From: NCEH01 sp002257205
Lineage (GTDB): Bacteria; Pseudomonadota; Alphaproteobacteria; Rhizobiales; Xanthobacteraceae
NCBI RefSeq assembly: GCF_043195105.1
Contig: NZ_JBAFWO010000006.1
Reading direction: 5' to 3' (one strand)
Length of the DNA: 64,000 nucleotides
In this document: piece after piece, positions 59,550 through 64,000 of the stretch
How positions within the stretch are numbered: position 1 is the first letter of the stretch
How the letters are laid out: each line of letters opens with the position of its first letter
Position numbers and translations under genes: made by a program
The notes under the pieces: generated by a model
Told to the model about the DNA's origin: nothing
Databases searched by the model: none
What the model saw: only the letters and a program-made list of their open reading frames with translations

Positions 59550-60692
59550 ATGGCGGTGAGGATGCGCGCGGCTCTGCTTGGCGCTGTGGCGCTGCTGGCG
59601 CTGAACGGCTGCACGCCCCATCCCGAGGGCGTGCTGGTGCCCCTCGCCGCGGGCACCCCGGTTGCCGCCACGGTGGACATTCTCGCCGCCACCACCCGCG
59701 CGCCCACCGACCAGCCGGGAATCCTGTTCACCGGCGAACGGGGCGAGGGGCTTTCGCTCACCAATATCGTGGTCTCGATCCCGCCCAACCGTCCCCTGGG
59801 CTCGATCCAGTGGCCGCAGCCCGGCACCGCCGATCCGACGCGCGATTTCGCGATTTCCGAGGTGGCGCCGGTGCCGCGCGCGGGCGTCCTGGATTGGTTC
59901 AAGGGCGCCAAGGGCAAGAAGCGGCGGGTGCTGATCTTCGTGCACGGCTTCAACACGCGCTTTGATTCCGCCGTGTTCCGCTTCGCCCAGATCGTGCACG
60001 ACATGAATGCCGATATCGCGCCGGTGCTGTTCTCCTGGCCCTCGCGCGGGCGCATCCTGGATTATGTCTATGATCGCGAGAGCACGAATTTTTCCCGCAA
60101 CGACCTCGCTTATGTGATGCGGGCGGCGGCGCGCTCGCCTTATGTGGACGACGTGGTGGTGATGGCCCATTCCATGGGCGCCTGGCTCGCGGTGGAATCC
60201 CTGCGCCAGCTCGCGCTCCAGGACGGGCGCATCCCGGCGAAGATCTCCAACGTGGTGCTGGCCTCGCCCGATCTCGATATCGACGTGTTCCGCCGGCAGG
60301 TGGCGGAGATGGGCAAGGACCGTCCGCGCATCACCATCTTCGTGTCGCGCAACGATCGCGCGCTCGGCCTCTCGCAGCTGATCGCCGGCGGCGTGACGCG
60401 GGTGGGCGCGATCGACCTCACGCAGCCCGCCAACGCCGCCCAGCTGGAGCAGGCCACCGGCATCGTGGTGCTCGATCTGTCCGGGCTTGAGAATGGCGAT
60501 GCGCTCAATCATTCCAAGTTCGCCACCAGCCCCGATGTGGTGCAATTGCTCGGTACGCGCCTGTCGTCTGGGCAGGACCTCGGCGACCGGGAGGGCGGGG
60601 GCGGGGCGGAAGCCGTGCAAGTGCTTGGCGCCGCCGTGGGCGGGGTGGTGACTGCGCCCATCACGGTGTTCACCGGCGGCCTGCGGAACTGA
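59550..60692 (+). CDS. Alpha/beta-hydrolase lipoprotein (DUF900/COG4782)
   Basis: 380 residues. The start (MAVRMRAALLGAVALLALNGC) is a lipoprotein signal with lipobox LNGC. The core has RRVLIFVHGFNTRFDSAVFRFAQI, PVLFSWPSRGRILDYVYDRES and the nucleophile VMAHSMGAWLAVESL, all typical of the DUF900 esterase-like group, with LASPDLDIDVF for the acid. An anchored periplasmic esterase of unknown substrate. ATG at 59562 is a possible alternative start. Confidence 0.83.
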   Translation: MAVRMRAALLGAVALLALNGCTPHPEGVLVPLAAGTPVAATVDILAATTRAPTDQPGILFTGERGEGLSLTNIVVSIPPNRPLGSIQWPQPGTADPTRDFAISEVAPVPRAGVLDWFKGAKGKKRRVLIFVHGFNTRFDSAVFRFAQIVHDMNADIAPVLFSWPSRGRILDYVYDRESTNFSRNDLAYVMRAAARSPYVDDVVVMAHSMGAWLAVESLRQLALQDGRIPAKISNVVLASPDLDIDVFRRQVAEMGKDRPRITIFVSRNDRALGLSQLIAGGVTRVGAIDLTQPANAAQLEQATGIVVLDLSGLENGDALNHSKFATSPDVVQLLGTRLSSGQDLGDREGGGGAEAVQVLGAAVGGVVTAPITVFTGGLRN

Positions 60693-60695
60693 CAC

Positions 60696-60717
60696 GGGGC
60701 CGGACGTCACCGGCCCC
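60696..60717. terminator. Stem-loop between convergent genes
   Basis: GGGGCCGG, loop ACGTCA, CCGGCCCC, a perfect eight-base stem four bases after the esterase stop, then GGTGTTT. Likely a terminator on the plus strand. Confidence 0.65.
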
Positions 60718-60747
60718 GGTGTTTCAAAGGCGTCAGAGCGACCTGGG

Positions 60748-62199
60748 TCAGAATGACCCGACCGCGCTGCCCAGCACGATCACCGCCACCAGCGCCAGGA
60801 TCGCGCCCACCACCGCCACCATGACGATGTCGAAATAGCTCTTGGCGTGGGTCGAGCCGCATACCGCCAGCAGCGTCACCACCGCGCCATTGTGCGGCAG
60901 GCTGTCGAGCGTGCCGGCGCCGATCACGGCGACGCGGTGCATCAGCGCGGGATCGAGGCCGGTTTCCGCCGCGAGCTTCATATAGGACGCGCCCAGCGCA
61001 TCAAGCGCGATGGTGAGCCCGCCGGAGGCCGAGCCGGTGAGCGCCGCCAATATGTTGGTGGCGATGGCGAGCGACACCAGCGGCCCACCCTGGATGCCGA
61101 GCACCCAGGTGCGCACCAGCTCGAACGCCGGCATGGCCGCGACCACGGCGCCGAAGCCGACCAGGCTCGCCACGCTGAAGGCCGGCAGCACCGAGGCATT
61201 GGCGCCCGCGTCCATGGTGGCCCGCAGGTCCGGCAGGCGGCGGAAATTGAACGCCAGCAGCACCAGGATCGCCGCCGTCAGCGCCGTCGCCACCGCCCAC
61301 ACGCCGCCCACGGCGGAAAGCGTGGTGGAGCCCCAGCGCTCTTCGCCGAGGAAGCTCACGTCCAGCCGGGGCAGGATCACCATGGACATCAGCAGGTTGA
61401 CCAGCACCACGACAACCAACGGCGTTGCCGCCACGAGGAAGGAGGGGCGGGTCGTGCTGTGGGCGCCGTGGGAGATTTCCGCCGTGTCGAATTCATGCGA
61501 GGCGGTGGCGCGCTCGCGGATGAATTGGTCGTCGGCGACGCCCGCATCGAGCGGGGTCTCGTCGCCGAAGCCCTCGCCCTTGGCCCGCGCGACGCGCTCC
61601 GCCCGCATCAGCCACCACATGCCGAAGCCGAGCATGATCAGCGAGGCGATCACGCCCAGTCCCGGCGCTGCGAACGGCGTGGTGCCGAAGAACGGCATGG
61701 GAATGGCGTTCTGGATCGCTGGGGTGCCCGGCAGCGCCGACATGGTGAAGGTGGAGGTGCCGAGCGCGATCGCCGCCGGCATCAGGCGGCGCGGAATGCC
61801 GGCCGAGCGGAATAGCGCGATCGCCATGGGGGCCAGCACGAAGAAGGCGACGAACAGGCTCACCCCGCCATAGGTCACGATGGCGCCCGCCAGCACCACG
61901 GCGAGAATCGCGCGCTTTTCGCCGAGCTTTTCGGTCATGGTGTCGGCGATCACGGTCACCGAGCCGCTGTCGTCCATCAGCTTGCCGAACAAGGCGCCGA
62001 GCAGGAACAGCGGGAAGAATTGCGCCACGAAGGTGGCGGCGTTTGTCATGAAGGTCTGGGTCCAATGGGCGAGCAGCGGCTCGCCCGAGAACGCCGCCGC
62101 CACCAGCGCCGCGATGGGCGCCAAAAGCAGGATCGACCAGCCCCGGAAGGCCAGGAACAGGAGCAGCCCGAGGCCGAGGAGGATGCCGAGAAGTCCCAT
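60748..62199 (-). CDS. GntP-family permease
   Basis: 483 residues with about twelve membrane segments. GALFGKLMDDSGSVTVIADTMTEKLGEKRAILAVVLAGAIVTYGGVSLFVAFFVLAPMAI in the first half and ALTGSASGGLTIALDALGASYM and AVIGAGTLDSLPHNGAVVTLLAVCG in the second are typical of GntP gluconate/H+ symporter relatives. Substrate is likely a small organic acid. The ATG at 62199 is chosen because GGAAGG lies at good spacing; a GTG at 62205 would overlap the patatin stop. Confidence 0.87.
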   Translation of the reverse strand: MGLLGILLGLGLLLFLAFRGWSILLLAPIAALVAAAFSGEPLLAHWTQTFMTNAATFVAQFFPLFLLGALFGKLMDDSGSVTVIADTMTEKLGEKRAILAVVLAGAIVTYGGVSLFVAFFVLAPMAIALFRSAGIPRRLMPAAIALGTSTFTMSALPGTPAIQNAIPMPFFGTTPFAAPGLGVIASLIMLGFGMWWLMRAERVARAKGEGFGDETPLDAGVADDQFIRERATASHEFDTAEISHGAHSTTRPSFLVAATPLVVVVLVNLLMSMVILPRLDVSFLGEERWGSTTLSAVGGVWAVATALTAAILVLLAFNFRRLPDLRATMDAGANASVLPAFSVASLVGFGAVVAAMPAFELVRTWVLGIQGGPLVSLAIATNILAALTGSASGGLTIALDALGASYMKLAAETGLDPALMHRVAVIGAGTLDSLPHNGAVVTLLAVCGSTHAKSYFDIVMVAVVGAILALVAVIVLGSAVGSF

Positions 62200-62201
62200 G
62201 C

Positions 62202-63239
62202 TCACACGCCTTCCAGCAGCACGTCGAGATCAATGGAGGAGCGCTTGCCGAGATTGTCGGCATCCCGCGCGAGGAACGCCTCGGCGGACTTGCGGCCCTC
62301 GTCGCGCAGCATGGAAAGGAATTCCCATTCCGCATTGAGCTTGGAGGAATAGCCGAGCGTGGACATCAGCGCGTTGGGCACCATGTGGATGCGCATCTTC
62401 GCCCATTGCGCGCCCTCGGTGTGGCCGGGGTCCGCGACCTGGCGCAGCATAGCGATCATGCGCAATTCCTTCAGCAGCACCGCATTGAAGGACACCTCGT
62501 TGAGGCGGTTGAGGATTTCGCGCGCCGAATTGGGCGTGCCCGGCCGCTCCACCGGGTTGATGGGGATGAGGATGGTGTCGTCGGACTCCAGCTCGCGCAC
62601 CAGCGGCGTCATGGTGGGATTGCCGGAATAGCCGCCGTCCCAATAGCTCTCGCCGTCGATCTCGATGGCCTGGAACATGGTGGGCAGGCAGGCCGAGGCG
62701 AGCAGCACGTCGGGGGTGATCTCGGAATTGCGGAACACCCGTCCGCGCCCGGTGCGCACATTGGTGGCGGTGATGAACAGGCGGATCGGCGAGGTTTTCA
62801 GCCGCTCGAAATTGATCAGGTCTTCCAGGATGCTCCGCAGCGGGTGGGAATTGCCGGGGTTGAGGTCATAAGGGGAATAGAGCCGCGAGACGAGGTCGAG
62901 GGTGACGAACAGGGGTGAATTGTCGAGCGTCCAGCGCCCCAGCATCTTGTCGATGGGGCCGCGCTGGAACGGGCTGAAGCGCGCCGCTTCCGCCACCCGC
63001 TTCCAATAGGCTTCGAGCGCATCGCGCGCCCCTTGCGCGCCGCCCGCCGCGAAGCCGTCCGCCAGCACCGCCGCGTTCATGGCGCCGGCCGAGGTGCCGG
63101 AAATGCCGTCGATGCGCAGCCAGTCTTCCTCCAGCAGGCGGTCAAGTACGCCCCAGGTGAAGGCGCCGTGCGAGCCGCCGCCCTGGAGGGCGAAGTCGAT
63201 CAATACCGGGGTGCGCCCGCTGGCGGTGGGTTCGCTCAT
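62202..63239 (-). CDS. Patatin-like phospholipase
   Basis: 345 residues: FALQGGGSHGAFTWGVLDRLLEE is the oxyanion loop, ISGTSAGAMNAAVLADG holds the catalytic Ser (GTSAG), and DGGYSGNP holds the catalytic Asp (DGGY). The family deacylates phospholipids. GGAG lies seven bases before the ATG at 63239. Two bases separate it from the GntP permease, so they are co-transcribed; the same pairing with 3-hydroxybutyrate dehydrogenase is known in PHB-related loci, which is only a hint here. Confidence 0.9.
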   Translation of the reverse strand: MSEPTASGRTPVLIDFALQGGGSHGAFTWGVLDRLLEEDWLRIDGISGTSAGAMNAAVLADGFAAGGAQGARDALEAYWKRVAEAARFSPFQRGPIDKMLGRWTLDNSPLFVTLDLVSRLYSPYDLNPGNSHPLRSILEDLINFERLKTSPIRLFITATNVRTGRGRVFRNSEITPDVLLASACLPTMFQAIEIDGESYWDGGYSGNPTMTPLVRELESDDTILIPINPVERPGTPNSAREILNRLNEVSFNAVLLKELRMIAMLRQVADPGHTEGAQWAKMRIHMVPNALMSTLGYSSKLNAEWEFLSMLRDEGRKSAEAFLARDADNLGKRSSIDLDVLLEGV

Positions 63240-63306
63240 GATGCTCTCCAATGTCCCGCACGTGTCGTGCGCGGCCGGACCGCAGGCTGCGGCCCGGCCG
63301 TCTTGG

Positions 63307-64000
63307 CTATGCCGTTACCGCTTGTGAGCCGGGCTCCGGCGGTGCGTCGGGTCCGAACCAGCCGACATAGAGCGCCGGCAGGAAGATCAGGGTCAGCATC
63401 GTGCCCACCAGCAGGCCGCCCATGATGGAGAAGGCCATGGGCCCCCAGAACACGGTCGGCGCGATGGGGATCATGCCGAGCACCGTGGAAATGGCGGTCA
63501 GCATGATCGGGCGGAAGCGGGTGCAGGCGGCGAGGATCACCGCATCCTGCACCTTCGCCCCGCGCGCCCGCTCGGCCTCGATCTGGCCGATCAGGATCAC
63601 CGCATTCTTGGTGATCATGCCGATCAGCGCGAGGATGCCGAGGATGGCGACGAAGCCCAGGGGCCGCCCGGAGGCGAGCAGGGCGGCGGAGACGCCGATC
63701 AGCCCCAGCGGCGCCACCGAGAGCACCAGCACCAGCCGCGAGAAGCTCTGGAGCTGGAACATCAGCACCGTGAGCATGATCAGCAGCATCACCGGCACCA
63801 CCGCCAGCACCGAGGCGCGCGATTTCGCGCTCTCCTCCACCGTGCCGCCGGTGACGATGTGGTAGGAGCGCGGCAAGGTCTTCGCCAGCTCCTGGATCTT
63901 CGGCGCCAGCGCATCCACCACCGTTTCCGGCAGCGCGCCGGCGATCACGTCTGCCTGCACGGTGAGTGTGGCGACCCGGTCGCGCCGCCACACCACGGGA
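63307..64000 (-). CDS. RND efflux pump permease, C-terminal part (cut by the window edge)
   Basis: About 231 residues, the end of an inner-membrane RND transporter. VTGGTVEESAKSRASVLAVVPVMLLIMLTVLMFQLQSFSRLVLVLSVAPLGLIG leads to IVAILGILALIGMITKNAVIL, here FVAILGILALIGMITKNAVILIGQIE, and TRFRPIMLTAISTVLGMIPI, the repeat-2 hallmarks of AcrB-like permeases. The start lies beyond the right edge. Short tail after the last helix suggests a heavy-metal/multidrug HAE-type pump. Confidence 0.85.
   Translation of the reverse strand, partial: PVVWRRDRVATLTVQADVIAGALPETVVDALAPKIQELAKTLPRSYHIVTGGTVEESAKSRASVLAVVPVMLLIMLTVLMFQLQSFSRLVLVLSVAPLGLIGVSAALLASGRPLGFVAILGILALIGMITKNAVILIGQIEAERARGAKVQDAVILAACTRFRPIMLTAISTVLGMIPIAPTVFWGPMAFSIMGGLLVGTMLTLIFLPALYVGWFGPDAPPEPGSQAVTA

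Overview
The window is GC-rich bacterial chromosome. Codon use, gene families (DUF1488, a SigF/NrsF sigma pair, COG3904-type periplasmic proteins, an alphaproteobacterial-style tRNA-Ser) and the neighbourhoods point to an alphaproteobacterium, most likely order Hyphomicrobiales (Xanthobacteraceae-like). This placement is inference. A perfect ParB-binding parS site at 54022-54037 suggests the right part of the window lies within tens of kilobases of the chromosome origin.

Layout. 1-6.7 kb: an exonuclease, two small conserved proteins, and a minus-strand mannose operon (manA, a large glycosyltransferase fusion, a GH130 enzyme). 7.3-11.9 kb: a cassette of poorly known envelope proteins, an XRE regulator with a palindromic operator, and an Ala-rich protein. 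12.3-24.5 kb: starting at tRNA-Ser(GGA), an accessory region of regulator/short-chain-dehydrogenase pairs (MerR, LysR), a LysR/tartrate-malate dehydrogenase pair, a CocE-type hydrolase and many decayed genes (helicase, AraC, SDR, ECF sigma, AAA ATPase, IS3 transposase, LuxR). 24.5-30.1 kb: AraC regulator, SDR, a two-subunit periplasmic molybdenum hydroxylase, a VOC protein. 30.6-39.1 kb: one giant gene for a 2842-residue autotransporter whose passenger is made of about 23 Gly/Asn-rich units. 39.2-41.0 kb: TetR-ECF sigma-NrsF anti-sigma operon. 41.0-50.5 kb: a long minus-strand block with a GT-C-like membrane protein, a molybdenum oxidoreductase with its cytochrome b, a PRC-barrel protein, a methylthioribose kinase, an EamA protein, a sugar epimerase, two glycosyltransferases and a trans-sulfuration enzyme. 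50.8-64 kb: gamma-glutamyltransferase and hydrolase, parS, acetoin genes (alsS-alsD), AI-2E family transporter, lipoprotein esterase, GntP permease, patatin phospholipase and the end of an RND pump.

Most interesting reading. The ECF sigma/NrsF pair at 39.8-41.0 kb resembles the Caulobacter SigF/NrsF system. Two identical spaced motifs, GTAACG-N16-CGAA, lie just upstream of the trans-sulfuration gene and of mtnK, the heads of the two halves of the neighbouring minus-strand block. This suggests one stress-responsive sigma factor drives a pathway combining sulfur chemistry (MTR kinase, trans-sulfuration enzyme, MsrP-like oxidoreductase) with sugar activation and transfer (epimerase, GT2, DUF2064, EamA). 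A methylthio-sugar or arsenosugar-like conjugate would explain the gene content, but this is a hypothesis.

A second unexplained signal is a family of 30-67 bp palindromic elements with conserved ends (TAGAG-x-CGGATC and relatives) that sit at gene 3' ends, several of them containing the stop codon itself.
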